A program made the position numbers and the translations under genes. Shown here one piece after another: positions 51,533 through 63,410 of a stretch of 64,000 bases of DNA (its first letter is position 1; each line of letters opens with the position of its first letter). The stretch lies in the NCBI GenBank assembly GCA_024734555.1, contig JANPWX010000172.1:333973-397972 (forward strand), in the 5' to 3' direction. The stretch comes from Trochalopteron elliotii. Taxonomy: Eukaryota > Chordata > Aves > Passeriformes > Leiothrichidae. The notes under the pieces are model-generated. The model did not search any database. It had not been told where the DNA came from and saw nothing but the letters and a program-made list of their open reading frames with translations.

Positions 51533-52557
51533 GTAAGCCTCCTATTTGTTTCTGGTTCAAGGACCACTTAACTCTGCTCCTGTTAAAGAAAGGACAGTTG
51601 AGCTCAAAAGTGAAATGGGGCATGCAGGGCTAGAAATGTGCATAAATTTGTTACATGCTTGTGTGTATTTGCTTCTACACATGTATGTGTAGATGTATTT
51701 TTTTTTACTGAACAGAACAAAGCCTTCTGGATTCATCTATCACTGGGATGTAATATGCCTTACTGTGGGATTCAAGTTCCAAAGTTTCTTCCACCCCCAC
51801 CATATTCATGGCAATGGGGTGGATGAAAAGTGTAAGGCCATAAGCACTACAGTATAAAGAAATTTTTAGAGCATTCCTCTGCTTGGCATAATGCAGGTTT
51901 CCTTTGTGCTGTTTTCTACCTTTTGACTAGATGAGGGCCAGAGGGCAATTTTCTCCATGCTCATGTAATCTTGTGCCCCCTGTGACTAAATAATGGTCAT
52001 TATACAAACTATATTCAATTGTATGGGGCTCTGTGGCTTTATACTTAGGATTACTATTCCCCACAGACAATAGTGAGAATACCGGGTTAATACAGCTGTG
52101 ACCTCACTGTGCTCAATTTAAGCTCAGGCCCCACAAGGTGAGAGGCTTGTGCATTTACCCACTGAATCAATCAGTTAAAAAACTGATGCGATATCTACCA
52201 CATGTTGCTCCCTTTTTCATGAGGGAATTGCTCTGTACCCCCCATAAGAGTTTCTAAAGCTCAGTAACAATGCTGAGCATCTATCAAAATGTCAAAAGGT
52301 TCATTATCTTAAAACCAAGGGAACAGATTTCTGCAGGCTTTTTCTAATACCAGCAATAAGGCTGCTGTTGAGAGCTCGCAATTTTGCTTGTTGAAATTGT
52401 AAGGGTTTAGTGAAGTGCTTCAGAGGAAGTAATATGCATTGCACAAGTGATAGTGAAATTAATGGGGGCATTTTCATTCTTTTTCCTTTCTACTCTGCTA
52501 ATTTTCCCATCTCCTCCCCCTCCATCACTCACCCTTCCCCAATTATTTCTATTGTAG
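51533..52557. other. Intron O-P
   Basis: About 1 kb, ending in a good pyrimidine tract and attgtag acceptor. Nothing else recognised. Confidence 0.6.
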
Positions 52558-52685
52558 GCAAAAAGTTTGGGCTCACTATAGACTCTGGAAGATTTCATAA
52601 CATCTCTCTAGGACAAAAGCAGGAGATGGTTGCAAAGGAGGCACTCAAGAAAGCTGCCCCACATGGCCATTGGGTTCTTTTCCAA
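52558..52685 (+). pseudogene. DNAH11: Dynein pseudogene exon P (AAA6), open frame
   Basis: Acceptor ttctattgtag, donor GTGAGT, no stop or indel. Reads [47 protein letters not shown]11 has [20 protein letters not shown] and [16 protein letters not shown] is among the best DNAH11-versus-DNAH9 discriminators in the window. The continuous open frame on either side (52410-52790) is coincidental. Confidence 0.95.
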
Positions 52686-55248
52686 GTGAGTGTCAAACTG
52701 CCTCTGATGGGGGAATACCTCCTCAGCTGGAGGGATGTTCCCAGAACACAAAATATGCGATGGATTACAGAAAAAGTTCTAAACAGCTAATAATCTTGTT
52801 CCATTTGCTTTTGGTTTTGGTTGTAACGGGATAAACGTCATATTAATAGGATGTATGTCACGTTTTGCTGAACAGTGCACTCTCCCAGAAGGAACAGGAG
52901 AGATAAAACAGAAAGCCCCTGATGGGTGGGTAGGACTGCCCTCAGGCACACCCTTCCCCCACCTAATTAAGAGCTCCTATCCATTCAGCGGGCCATAATG
53001 GAGACTTTAATGAAAAGGGTCTGACTCTCCCTGGGGCAGCTGTGTAATTAGTCCTGGAGTGCTGCTTTTCTGAGATAGCAGCCACGGCTTTGGCCAGCTT
53101 TGTATGGACCAAGAACCCACTCTGCTGTGGACAAAGGGATCCGTGGGATGCCCTGGCAAGCTGTGGTTTCCCAGCACAGGAACAGAGTGAACAGGAGCAC
53201 TGTAACCATAAATGCCACTGACAAAAAGATGCTCCCTCCCCAGTGTTTTATGCTAAATAGCCAATGTTTATACGTGACAACCTGTCAGCCCTGAAGCCAA
53301 ACGACAAATGCATGTTCCAGGCCTTGACATTAAGGTGGTTGTGGGAATGGGGTGATTCTCTCCTCTCCTGGTTTTAACCTCAGCAGCCTGCTTTGTCTGC
53401 CAACCAGGTCGTCTGCTACAAATGAAGAGAGAGGTTAAAGTCAGTGTTTTCTCTGAGATGAAACAAAACCATCATGGGATTAAGGAGAGGTCCTGGTGTG
53501 CTAGGCACTGTGAGAGCATGTACAAACTGTCCCCTTCCTCAGCAGTGAAACTGCAAGTGTGCTGAACCATATTTCATGTGAGTGAGCTAATTATGCCAGT
53601 CTGAAAACAATCCTGCATGGAAATGTTGTCAAGTTGGTTTTCAGGGGAATTTCAGGGTTCTCAGCTGCTCCGGGGGCAGAATGACAAAATGGGAGATGGC
53701 GGAGGCAGTGTTGTGTGTCTGAAGCCACAGGGATGTACGGGGAACATCAGAGAAGCTTGTGGTGTTACATGCCTGCTCCATTTTTCAACCTGTTATGACT
53801 GGATTTTGAGGGAGGAGAGAGACAACAATTTTGCTGTAAAGGTTTTTGACAGTGAAGGATTGTGGGAAGTCTGAAAGGAAACTTCATGAAGATGTTGGAC
53901 CAAATCCCAAATGGTGTTAAGCTAGCTAGAACTATTGGGATTTGGATGCACTCAGTGCTTCTCAGGCTTTAGTGTTCTGCTTTTGGGCCCAAAAACCCTG
54001 TATTCAAAAAAAAATTTGGAGCAAAAAGATGAAGTATTTTAGTATGAATTTTATTGTAGGCTAGAGGGTATATAATCAGATATTAAAAAGAAAACAACAA
54101 ACCAACCTACACCTGCTATTCTGACTGACCTGGGAAATACTTTAAAAATTACTTTGGCTTCAGATGTTGCAAAAGCAGTTGACACAGTGGTTGGCAACCT
54201 GGCAAGAAGAAAGACTGACTTCAATTTTTCAGGTGTCATGTTTAACTCTTCTGTCACTCATAATTAATGTCTCAAATTCAGATATCTGATATATTGAATG
54301 CTTATTTTGTTATTTTATTAAGGCTTGAATCACTTCCACTTTGCATTGGATGGATATAGCCTATATGAAGATTCAGGTGCCGCGAGGCTGCAACCATGTA
54401 ATGGGATATGGAAGTCTCCCTCTCTTTCCATTCCCCTATTCCTTTTTCCATGTGGCAAGGGACAGTTTGGGAATATTCCCCCAGCAGACCTCATAATAAA
54501 GTGATGCAGCAGCCAGACTGAGATGTTGTATTCTTTGGCTCTAATTCCTCCTGCCCTGCATGGAGATTGCCAGTGCAATCAGGAGGTTCTGGCACATCAG
54601 TGAAGAGCCAAAGAAAAGCTCGTGGATGAGCTGCAATTTGAGTTGAAATGTTAGTACTGTAACAAAGAAATGTGGAATGTGGGCTAATGGTGTGGTTAAA
54701 ACGTCTTTAGCCCAGCCACATTTTAAACTATTCTCTATATTCCTGTTTTTCACCAGAAAGTGCTTTGGAGGCAGATACTTTTCCATTATAACTCTCTCCT
54801 CTCATCTATCAGTGCCTTTCCACTGTCTTCGTGTGTTTAGAGCCTTAAACACAGTTACACTCTGAAGCAGTCTGAGACGTATTTCCTAAGCAGCAGGATA
54901 GCTGGAACCATTTTTCTGCCTACTGCTTCTGTCTTGTTCCTGGTATATCTTGGATGTGTTTTGTCCTAGTTCCAGTTCTACAAGGAACTTAAAGAGAGTC
55001 CAGGTGTCTTCTGAGCTGTGCTTGTTTTTGTATGTGATAGCACCCACAACCATAGATCACTTAACCCTGAGTTTATAATGTTTTCATTAGCTTCAGAATC
55101 AAGGCCTTAAATTCTAGAAGCTAATGGTGAAACCTCAAAGTGACAATGATGTAACTGTTACCACATTAAAAAGTCACAATGACAATGACTTAAGGACAAC
55201 AAATTTATTTTGTTTTGTAAAATAACCATATTGACTGTTTATCAATGG
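52686..55248. other. Intron P-Q
   Basis: About 2.6 kb of unique sequence. Open frames at 53617-53874 and on the minus strand at 54051-54786 show no family likeness. Confidence 0.55.
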
Positions 55249-55471
55249 AATATTTGTCTAAGTAGCTGAGTAGTTCAGAACCTTGGACAAACTCCTTGAG
55301 CAATACAATATGTCATTCTGGTTTCTGTGTCTTTATCAGTGCTAGCCAGCTCCAACAATAGAAGAGCAAATCGTTCCCCAAGGAATAATAGGAAATTCAA
55401 TTAAAATTACTGGTGAACCTCCTACAAGGATGCTGGCTAATTTCCATGCTGCTCTCTATGGTTTTGACCAG
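55249..55471 (+). pseudogene. DNAH11: Dynein pseudogene exon Q (AAA6), acceptor lost, frameshifts and stop
   Basis: The expected acceptor AG reads GG. The start NICL recalls NVHL; after an extra base comes VAE, stop (TAG at 55271-55273 for Trp), FRTLDKLLEQYN, a frame change, CHSGFCVFISA, then a one-base loss before [20 protein letters not shown] and [26 protein letters not shown]11 has [35 protein letters not shown] and MLANLHAALYNFDQ. Donor GTAAAA is intact. Confidence 0.94.
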
Positions 55472-57797
55472 GTAAAAGTAAGCTATATTTTTTTCTCTTT
55501 TGTTTGCTTTAATTACTCCTTCCCCTGTGGAGACAGGTGGTAGCACTGATGGCCATTCTGTGGGAGACCAGGACTTGGGACTGTTGTGATTCCAAACAAC
55601 CCAACAGCTGCAGGGTGCCAGTCCTCTGTGGCCTGCACTACCTCTGTGTTTCCCATCAGTGTTGGGCAGGAGGAAAGGTGTGGCAATAACACAAACATTT
55701 GTACTATTCAACAGAGTCATCCACAGGTATGCTGACAAAGATGGAAAGAGCATTTATTGCACCAGCTTTAGCCAGTGGTGCACTTATGAAAAAGACCTAT
55801 ACATGCTTTAAAGTTAGAGCTCTTTCATTCAATGGTACTCACATATTTTTTGCTCTGCTCTAAATTTGGATTGACCAAATGCATAGTCATGACCATTCTC
55901 TCACAGAGAGGATTTACATACCTGTGTGTTCAGGCAATGGCTCAGTACCCTGTGTATGGGTTCCTGTGGTCAGGCATAAAGAAAGGAATTAAAGAGCAAG
56001 GGTTATGTGCTGTTTGTTTTGTCTTTTGCTCTTTCCCTGTGTAAGGTTCTGCTTGGTGGGTGGAAAGAAGAAGGAGGAGAAAGAAGAAGACATGAGAATG
56101 TGGAGAGCACGCGCATCACAGGTCGTGTGTAGCCTCCTTCCCTCCAGATCTCCAGTTATCCCTGTCTGCTACCCCAGGAACTTGTAGAAAGATCTTCAAG
56201 CCCAGTGTGAGTCAGCTTCCCTGCAGCAGTGGCAGTGCTGGAGCAGTCAGCTTGTTCACATCAGCAAAGCAGACCATGATGAAGGCAGCTGTAACTGCAC
56301 ACTCTCGCCTTCCAGCAAGGTATTCACATGTAGCTACTTGAGCACAGCACACATGAGGGCAGAGCTGGGATGTGGAAAGGGTAAGAGTTCCTTTAAAAAG
56401 GAATACTAGACAATACCGGGGGAAAAATAAAAAAAAGAAAAAAAAAATTTAAAAAAAAGCTGCGTCTGAGCTACAAATGGATTGATTTTGATAGCGTGGA
56501 TGATTTGGAAAGATACTTGTGAGAAAGGAAAGAATAGAAAGAATAGCTGCAGTTTTGTAGCTGAGCAGCTGACTGTTAATACAGGATTTTGACCTTTTTT
56601 CAATTTTTTTATAACTTACTATTAGAATAGTTTAAATGGAAAGCCAAAAAATTTCAACAAAATTTTTAAGAAAGGTGGTTCATATACATTGTTGTCCTGC
56701 TTCAGTCTGTGTTTAGTGAAAGAATATATATGTATATATTTAAATTAACCAATTTATAAGCTTGATACTTTAGAGAACTCTCTTTTCTCACCCACTGTTC
56801 TGAGCCGTGGGTGTTTGTGACTTACCACAAATTCCTGTGCAGATACTGTCTTTAATGTATTTCTGGTTAAGGTATTTATGTTTTTTCTTTTTTAATTACA
56901 ATAAGAAAATCAAACTATGCCTAATCCAGATGGAATACATTTCATATGTTTGTGGTTTTATTGAGGGTAGAAACTTGTGTTGTATTTTTCATGGTCAAAC
57001 TCAGCATTCTGATTTAAGGACTTTTTTTTGTCAGACATAAAATCCTTCACCTTTGCCCAGATTCTGCTACATGTTGTTCAGCTCAGGATGATCTATTTCC
57101 TTTTGAAAGACAAGAGTTTATCCCTCTGATGTTTCCTCCACACATCATTATTTTCAAGGGTATCAAAATTAATTTTGTTAAGTTTATTACTTCTTAAACT
57201 AAAGGATAAAATATAGAAAAATGTCAGAGACATAAAGATTAATTTCTGCAAGTTTTACAGGCAAATGCCAAATAATTTAAAAACCAGCTGAAGCCCTGTG
57301 CTGAATATCATCTTGCTGAAATTCTCTACTAACTCTATAAATAATGGAGGCAAAAACAAAAATATTAAACTTCAATTTCAAGCATGACTCTTTGAGAAAT
57401 GGTGTAAAACTTCAGTGAGTTTGAAGTGTTAACCTAGTAAATTTCCTACTTGGGGTAAAGTTTATGGATGATTTAGCTAAGAAACTATAGTGGTTATCTG
57501 AGTACTATTTATAGACTTCTAGGTAAAGACCCTGTTTTTCTTGGTTTCTGCAGCACAACAGTTCTCCTTTCCTAAGGGACATTTGGGAATTAAAATGTCA
57601 CTATCAACAACTTTGCATCTGGGAATTACTGCAAAAAATACTGCCAGTAGCCTCTGTTTCTTTAGAAACCTGTTTCTTTCTCACCCTCCATCCGACTCTG
57701 GCCTTGTGAGCTCGCCCTTTCGGCAGCCGAGGCCGGCACGGCTCCCGACAGCACTGCCTGTTGTTAGTGCATGAGTTACTCCTTGTCTCTTGGACAG
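55472..57797. other. Intron Q-R
   Basis: About 2.3 kb. Contains short A/T-rich low-complexity around 56420-56460. The 118-codon minus-strand frame at 55397-55753 overlaps exon Q and is a shadow. Confidence 0.6.
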
Positions 57798-57968
57798 GAT
57801 ACCCTTGAACTGCGTGCCACAGAAGGGGAATTTAAAAGCTTCCTTTTTCCTCTGTGCAGCTTTCACACTTGCGCTCCTGGGAGACTGAAGTTTGGCCCTC
57901 GGGGCTGGAAGGGAAGGTGCCCGATCCTTGTCACAGTCCTCAGCAACTCTTCAGAGGCCCACAAGAAG
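57798..57968 (+). pseudogene. DNAH11: Dynein pseudogene exon R (C-terminal region), in-frame deletion
   Basis: Acceptor cttggacag, donor GTAAGA. Reads DTLELRATEGEFKSFLFPLC, SFHTCAPGRLKFGPRGWKGR, CPILVTVLSNSSEAHKK. DNAH11 has [37 protein letters not shown] and, after PFSPGDL, TICASVLYNYLEANPK. About seven codons (FSPGDL region) are gone in frame; no stop. GRLKFGP, with Gly-Arg-Leu instead of Glu-Arg-Arg, points to DNAH11. Confidence 0.95.
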
Positions 57969-60900
57969 GTAAGAAGTGGTCAGGTAACCACACATCAAGG
58001 TCATTTCCACTCAGTCGCATGTTTATACTGAATAAGGGGGACAAAGTTCTTTCCCTGAAGCTGTGATTTAAGTAGCTGGCGTTTTATGATGCTGTTGGTG
58101 AGTATGGAAATAAACCAGATCAAAGGTAGTGGGGAGTTGTGGGGTTTTTTTCTGGCAGTGGGTGCTTGAACTTTGTAATACAGGTCAAACCAGTTCCACA
58201 TCAGTAGCTAAGGGGGAAAAAAATGCCCTTCATTATGTTAACAAAAACAGGGGTTTACATGTGCATATATGCCAAATTCATTAGGCAGGTAATGAAGCAT
58301 TTGCACAAATGTAATTACAAACAGCAATTCTGACAGTTCATAACACTGCATTAATAATCACTACAATTAGTTCTGATGATGGAAGCAATTTACAGCACGT
58401 CACATGTATAAATAATGGTGCATTTCCTGAATGTGTCATTATTATGTATTAAGGATGCCACCTTGTTGTGACTTTCTCAGTAATGTTCCCCTTGAGTCAA
58501 AGTTAAGGATATGAGAGTGATTTTTTTCGGAGCTACAGCATATTTCATACTTGTATAGTTTAAATACTGAGTTGAGTCTGTGTAAGTTCTGTATGTGAAA
58601 ATGTGAAATGCCTAAATAAAAGACAGTAATTATTTGTTACTGAATGATATAGGATATTATTGAATAGATCCTCCCATTTTAGTAATTTAAATAAATTTCA
58701 GAGATATTTATAAAGAAAAAAGGAGACAGAAGTGTCACTCCTTGATGATATGGTTTTCTCCATATCTCCCAGCTTGTATTTACTCTGAGAAATTAATTTT
58801 CTCTTTGTCTTCATAACCCTACTCGCCTTCATTTAGTTAGTAGGACATCAAGCTGTTTTTCCTTTTTGTGGTACTTGGTGTCATAGTGAAATAATTGCTT
58901 AATTTTATTATGATGATTTAATAATGCTTCCCATTTAAAAAACAGTCTATGAAATCAGCTTATTCCAACCCTTAGTTTTCTTTGCTAATAAATCTTGTTG
59001 CTTTAAGCTATTCTTTTCAAACCACAATTCATAAGCTGGATAATTCATTTTTCTAATTAATGAGAGGGAGGATTCTGATGGCAGGGAATACTAGAAAGGT
59101 CTGTAAGAGCAAGAATTATTTCTTCTCTCCTCCTGGTAATATTGCTTATTGGCCTTTCTCATTGTACTGCTTAGTGATTCATTACCCTGTGGCTTCATAA
59201 GGATTTTTTTAACGTAGATATTGGAGACAGAAATAAGACAAGAGTTTTTTTTTTTAATGTGAGTTCCTATGTATATATGTCTATGACCTTGTGTTTATAT
59301 ACATACATATATACATACATATATACATACATATATATATAAAATCATATGTATATAATCTTCCAAATTATTGTCTTTTGGGAACAACTTCCTGAAGACA
59401 ATTAAGCATTGACCAGAAAGCAGAAAGCATAAACTGGGCAACTTGAGCTAGCCATCAGCTAGTGGAAATTGCCATAACTCCGTTATAACTTCCACCAGTT
59501 TATAGTGTTTTCCTGAAAATATTTAATCTTGTATCTCAGTTTTTCCTGCTGCTAAGACAAACTCCAGCACACCAACCTGCAATAGTTAAGGTCTCTTCAT
59601 GTGAAGTACAAGATGTCTGATCCTCCCTCACTGTTCCACTCTTGCCCTCCAGCTTCTGACCCCTGCCCACATGTACAAGGTGCTGTCATTGGATGTTGTT
59701 GTGGGGGGGGAAGTAGATTCTGTCCTCTCCATTATCCACCCACTCAGCAACGGCTCTGTGGGTTTTTGGGTACAACAGACCAGTTTTGCATAGAGTACAA
59801 TGGCAATTATGTGAACCTGACAGCCCAAAATATTTCTAATGCAAACTCCGCAGTTTTCTCACACTCGCAAAAATGTCCCTTTTATATCACCAGCTTTGAT
59901 TGTCCCAGTATAATCAATGTACCAGAAGTGTGCAGCTGAACGAGCTTGTACTGCAGTAGAATATTGATATACTCTTCCAAAAGACAAAGGAAAAAGCAAT
60001 TTCTTGAGATAAATATATATGAAATTAGAAAAACATTAAATGAGTTTTTGTTGCTGACAAAGAGAAAAGCAGGTTTATTCTGACTGCAAGAACGTTTCGT
60101 TCTAAATCCAAGTTGCTGGAATTTTTCACAGGGATTCTCTTCTCAGCCTTCTCATCACAAGCATGCAGCACTGCATATTATATTCCAGTGGCTTTTTTAA
60201 AAATTCTTTTTTCATTTTCTTTGAACCAATTTAAAATAAAGATGGATTAGCATTTCACATAAGCAAATTGCTGCATACAAGTTTATGTAGCAAGCAGGCT
60301 GGAATATTTTACTTGTTCTGTTCTGTCACATCATGCAATATTTAAAGCCTATAATTAAGTTTTTACTCAAACTGTTGGGAGGCAAATACTGCCCCCAAGG
60401 GTGTAAAGGTTCCTGTCTGCAAAGGTTTCATCACAAACTGGCATATTTTGCAAACCTAAGGGGAGCAAAAAGAAGCTTCAAATGCTGTGAAGCCAAATAA
60501 AAGAGAGAGACAGTAGTTCCTTGAATAAAATGTTTTATCACCCTTAACCACATGCTTTCTCTGTGGCATTATGACTAGAATTCTACAATAAGCTTACTGC
60601 TTATATGATGTATCAGTAATGGGATTAATATTAATTCCATTTTTACCAAAGTTCTTGAATACTTCCCAATTTCAAATAATGCAGAATTTCAGTAACTAAA
60701 TGTTCCCTAGTGAGGAGATATAAAAGACTGCAATCAGATACAAGTTTTTTATTTCTTCTCCAAGAAAGGCACAGTAGGTTACCTTCCTGTCACTCATGAA
60801 GATTATATCTTTAAAGATCTGTATGGGAAAATACATGCACATATTCACAAAGTTATATTCTCTCATATCATGTGGTGTTTTGAAAATGTGGTTTTCTCTA

Positions 60901-61215
60901 AAGTTTTTTTATAAGGGCTAAGGTAGAAAACAGAAAGCTTGGATAATATATTTTACACCATTACTGAATTTTAGTCAACAATTTGCTATTTTTGCTCAGA
61001 TACCTCTCACTGGACTGAAATAAAAGAAATCTGATTTTAATGTTATTTGCTGAGCAAACCAAACCCAGCAATGCAAATGTATAACCATGAAGCTTCCTGA
61101 AAGGAAGCAGCTGGATTTCTCTTATGTCTCTTAACCGCATCTATTCTGAACAGCCTTGGTTTGTTCTTTAAGCAGGTGACTTGTTTTATTCAGTGATGCA
61201 CTCTATATTCCTCAG
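57969..61215. other. Intron R-S
   Basis: About 3.2 kb. An ATAC/ATAT repeat lies at 59298-59342. The 112-codon frame at 59601-59939 is unlike any family known to me. Confidence 0.55.
59298..59342 (+). repeat. (ATAC/ATAT)n microsatellite
   Basis: Regular 12-bp rhythm of atacatacatat over about 45 bp. Confidence 0.9.
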
Positions 61216-61376
61216 GTGGGTTCCACAGGAAGACTTGCATAACCTCCTCAGTGAGATCATGTAAGGTGGCCACATCAGGGGTGCCTGGGACTGCAGCCTC
61301 TGCTGGATCTGTCTGCAAGAATTCCTCAGCCCAGTCCTGCTGAGAACTTTCACACATGCCTAAAGCTCTTGAACAG
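61216..61376 (+). pseudogene. DNAH11: Dynein pseudogene exon S (C-terminal region), stops and frame damage
   Basis: Acceptor attcctcag, apparent donor GTACAG. After about four extra bases at the start it reads VPQEDLHNLLSEIM, stop, GGHIRGAWDCSLCWICLQEF, LSPVLL. The family has [40 protein letters not shown]. TAA at 61262-61264 replaces Tyr of the otherwise invariant MYGGHIT. The last part has two more stops and no clear likeness. This is the last dynein exon I can see. Confidence 0.93.
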
Positions 61377-61819
61377 GTACAGAGTGTGTTTAATCCAAGA
61401 GAAAGTGAAGACCACGCTCTTTCTCATCCAGGCAGCCCCACCTGCAGCAAGGTCTTGTCTGGCTGTGGGGAAATAAATTTGTTGATGATTTATCATGAGC
61501 AGATTTTGGCTGAAGGGGTTTGTGAGTTGGCAGACTGCTTGTCTACTTTTGCAAGTACCATTAATTGGTAACTTGAATTCAGTACTTCACAACACTGCTT
61601 GTACAGTGAGCTTAATGACATTGGATACACTTAGGTTTCCATTTTCCTAGGAAAACTATTTTAAGGTGCTTCCATTTAGAAAGTTTTGGGTAGGCATGGG
61701 AAAGCATCTCTTATGGAACTGCACTTTAATCAATGTAACTTATAGACTCACCAGTTTCAGCAGTCCAGAATGACACTATTCTCAGAACTTACTCTTAGTC
61801 TTTGCACATTTTCTTCCTC

Positions 61820-61839
61820 AAAAAAAAAAAAAAAAAAAA
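61820..61839 (+). repeat. (A)20 run
   Basis: Twenty uninterrupted A. No retroposon body recognised upstream. Confidence 0.9.
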
Positions 61840-62204
61840 TTATACATTTCCTTGCATCTCACTCTTTCTAAAATAGGGAAAATAGCTTGTAAGACTGTTT
61901 TTAATTTTCCACTACCCTCTCACACGTCTGTTTCTGTAGCTTTGTCAGGTTATCACCAGCTGACATATACTGAATTATTCAAATTTCATTATTGAGTTTT
62001 CATCCTGGACAGCAGTGTATGTGGAGCATCCGTGACTCCAAAGGGCCAGATTGCCAAAGTTGCTTCTAATCAGCAACAAATACTAAAATTTTTGAGGCTA
62101 TGAAAAGAAAATGCTGCTTTAACTTTAGTTGTAAGAAGTTTTGCATGGAAACTGCTTTAATCTATTTTCATATACACAGTCATAACAAATGTGGATGTTT
62201 ATAC

Positions 62205-62300
62205 AGGGGTGTGTGTATATATGTACACACATATATAATACAGATATGTAATATATGTATTATATATATGTATTTTTTTATATATGTATATATAAATATT
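62205..62300 (+). repeat. TATG/TATA/CATA low-complexity repeat
   Basis: About 95 bp of alternating purine-pyrimidine TA, TG and CA units, with possible hairpins. Open frames of 61-77 codons across it on both strands are artefacts. Confidence 0.9.
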
Positions 62301-63234
62301 AAAAAACTCTGTCTGCTTCTCCTTAGCTGCTGAAGAAGCCACTTTAGAGAACTGATTGTACACAATTTGCTAAAAAACAGCCAAGAGATTTTTTCAAGTG
62401 CCCTTTCCAGATTTATGTTTCATTCTCTAAAGGTAAAAAGCTCATTTATGAGGGGAAAAAAATTATCATGTTACATGTGAGCAGGCCATTTGTGGAGCCA
62501 GGCTAAGCTTGGAAAAGTGCCCCTGTTGCCCCTGGCAGTGGGTTGAAGCCTGCCTTTTGGCTGGGAGAGAGAGGAGCAAGCTGGTGTCTCCTTGGTCCCA
62601 AAGAAGTGGGATTTCATATGTCAAAGAGCCACACTCAGCTGAAGGCAATTGGAAGTAACTGCTCAGAAGAAGATGCCCAAGAGTAAGTTGCCATGGAGAT
62701 GGAAAGGCTAAACACCACTGTACTCCTGACCTCGAAAGAGGCTGATTTCTCCACATGACAGTTGAGGTCATGGGGGCATGGTGGGAAGCTCATCCTGCCG
62801 GCTCCAGCTCTGCCTCTAGCCTATGGATAAGTAAAGAATTACTGCTTTACTACTTTAGGTAGTCCATTAACCTTCACAAGCCTGAACTTTCATTCAAATA
62901 ATTGCAAAATAAGTATAGGTGGTGAAACCTGAACAGAATCACTGCTATTTGTATGCCCTTTGGAAAGTTTAGGGACCCAACCCTTAGCGTGGATCCACTG
63001 GTATTTTAAACAGTGAGGTAGGTATCTTTCCTAGCTTCTTGCTGTAATTGGAAAAAGCTAAAGCCCAGAATTACCAGCAAAACCAGAAAATCATTCAGTG
63101 ACTGGCAGCCAAATGAATGTAAACAGGATGGTCCTTCAGCAGTGGTGGGGCTTTGTATTCACTGGGGAGATTTCCTTCTCTTTTTAACTTCTTTCCTTAT
63201 GGTGAGTTCTTTTAGCTACATATTCATTCCACAG

Positions 63235-63410
63235 GGTCCATAAGAATAACCCACTATGTATCAGCTCTGATAGACCTCACCTGGGAACAGTGGTAAAGAC
63301 AGAAGGGCGGCAAGTTCCTGCTCCATACCCCAGAAACCCACAGCCTCCCTCTGTGCACATGACTCCCACAGATGCAGTAAAATCTGATTTAAGTGCCAGC
63401 AGAGAGACTG
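63235..63410 (+). CDS. Candidate coding exon of an unidentified neighbouring gene
   Basis: Bounded by a good acceptor (tattcattccacag) and a consensus donor (GTAAGT), with one frame open throughout: VHKNNPLCISSDRPHLGTVV, KTEGRQVPAPYPRNPQPPSV, HMTPTDAVKSDLSASRET. Proline- and serine-rich, low-complexity, suggesting a disordered linker. It ends one base into a codon, and the exon candidate at 63926 begins with the two bases needed to complete it. No dynein likeness. In mammals the neighbour past the DNAH11 3' end (CDCA7L) lies on the opposite strand, and this does not resemble it. Function unknown. Confidence 0.55.

Larger units (their letters stand above)
2434..61376 (+). pseudogene. DNAH11: Decayed axonemal dynein heavy chain gene (DNAH11-like), AAA4 to C-terminal part
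   Basis: Twenty exon remnants in collinear order encode successive pieces of an outer-arm axonemal dynein heavy chain: AAA4, stalk coiled coil, AAA5, AAA6, start of the C-terminal domain. In working relatives this protein is the ATP-driven motor of ciliary outer arms. Most exons keep AG/GT borders, so it is not a processed copy. DNAH11-type rather than DNAH9/17-type residues include [29 protein letters not shown], the PGRLKFGP segment, SAAQGSLLD and CEFNKNF. Disabling lesions are spread across the gene: at least 14 in-frame stops, about six 1-bp frameshifts, in-frame deletions and several damaged splice sites. Stalk-tip, late-AAA5 and final C-terminal exons were not found. The 5' half lies outside the window. 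Paralogue choice is from memory, so DNAH9/17 remain less likely alternatives; that the locus is a dynein heavy chain pseudogene is nearly certain. Confidence 0.9.
61377..63234. other. Interval between the last dynein remnant and the next gene candidate
   Basis: About 1.9 kb with an A20 run (61820-61839) and AT/AC repeats (62205-62300). The remaining DNAH11 C-terminal exons (LPPESPxLYGLHPNAEI onward) were not found. Confidence 0.55.

Noticed and set aside
2434..61376. Processed (retrotransposed) dynein pseudogene
   Set aside because: Exons are separated by introns with GT/AG borders and spread over 59 kb.
2434..61376. Assignment to DNAH9 or DNAH17
   Set aside because: Exons H, I, J, K, M, N, P, Q and R carry residues I associate with DNAH11 (for example [25 protein letters not shown]). 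Kept as a lower-probability alternative because no alignment was run.
62205..62300. Short regularly spaced TATA/CATA units as a CRISPR-like array
   Set aside because: Simple microsatellite without spacers, in a vertebrate genome.
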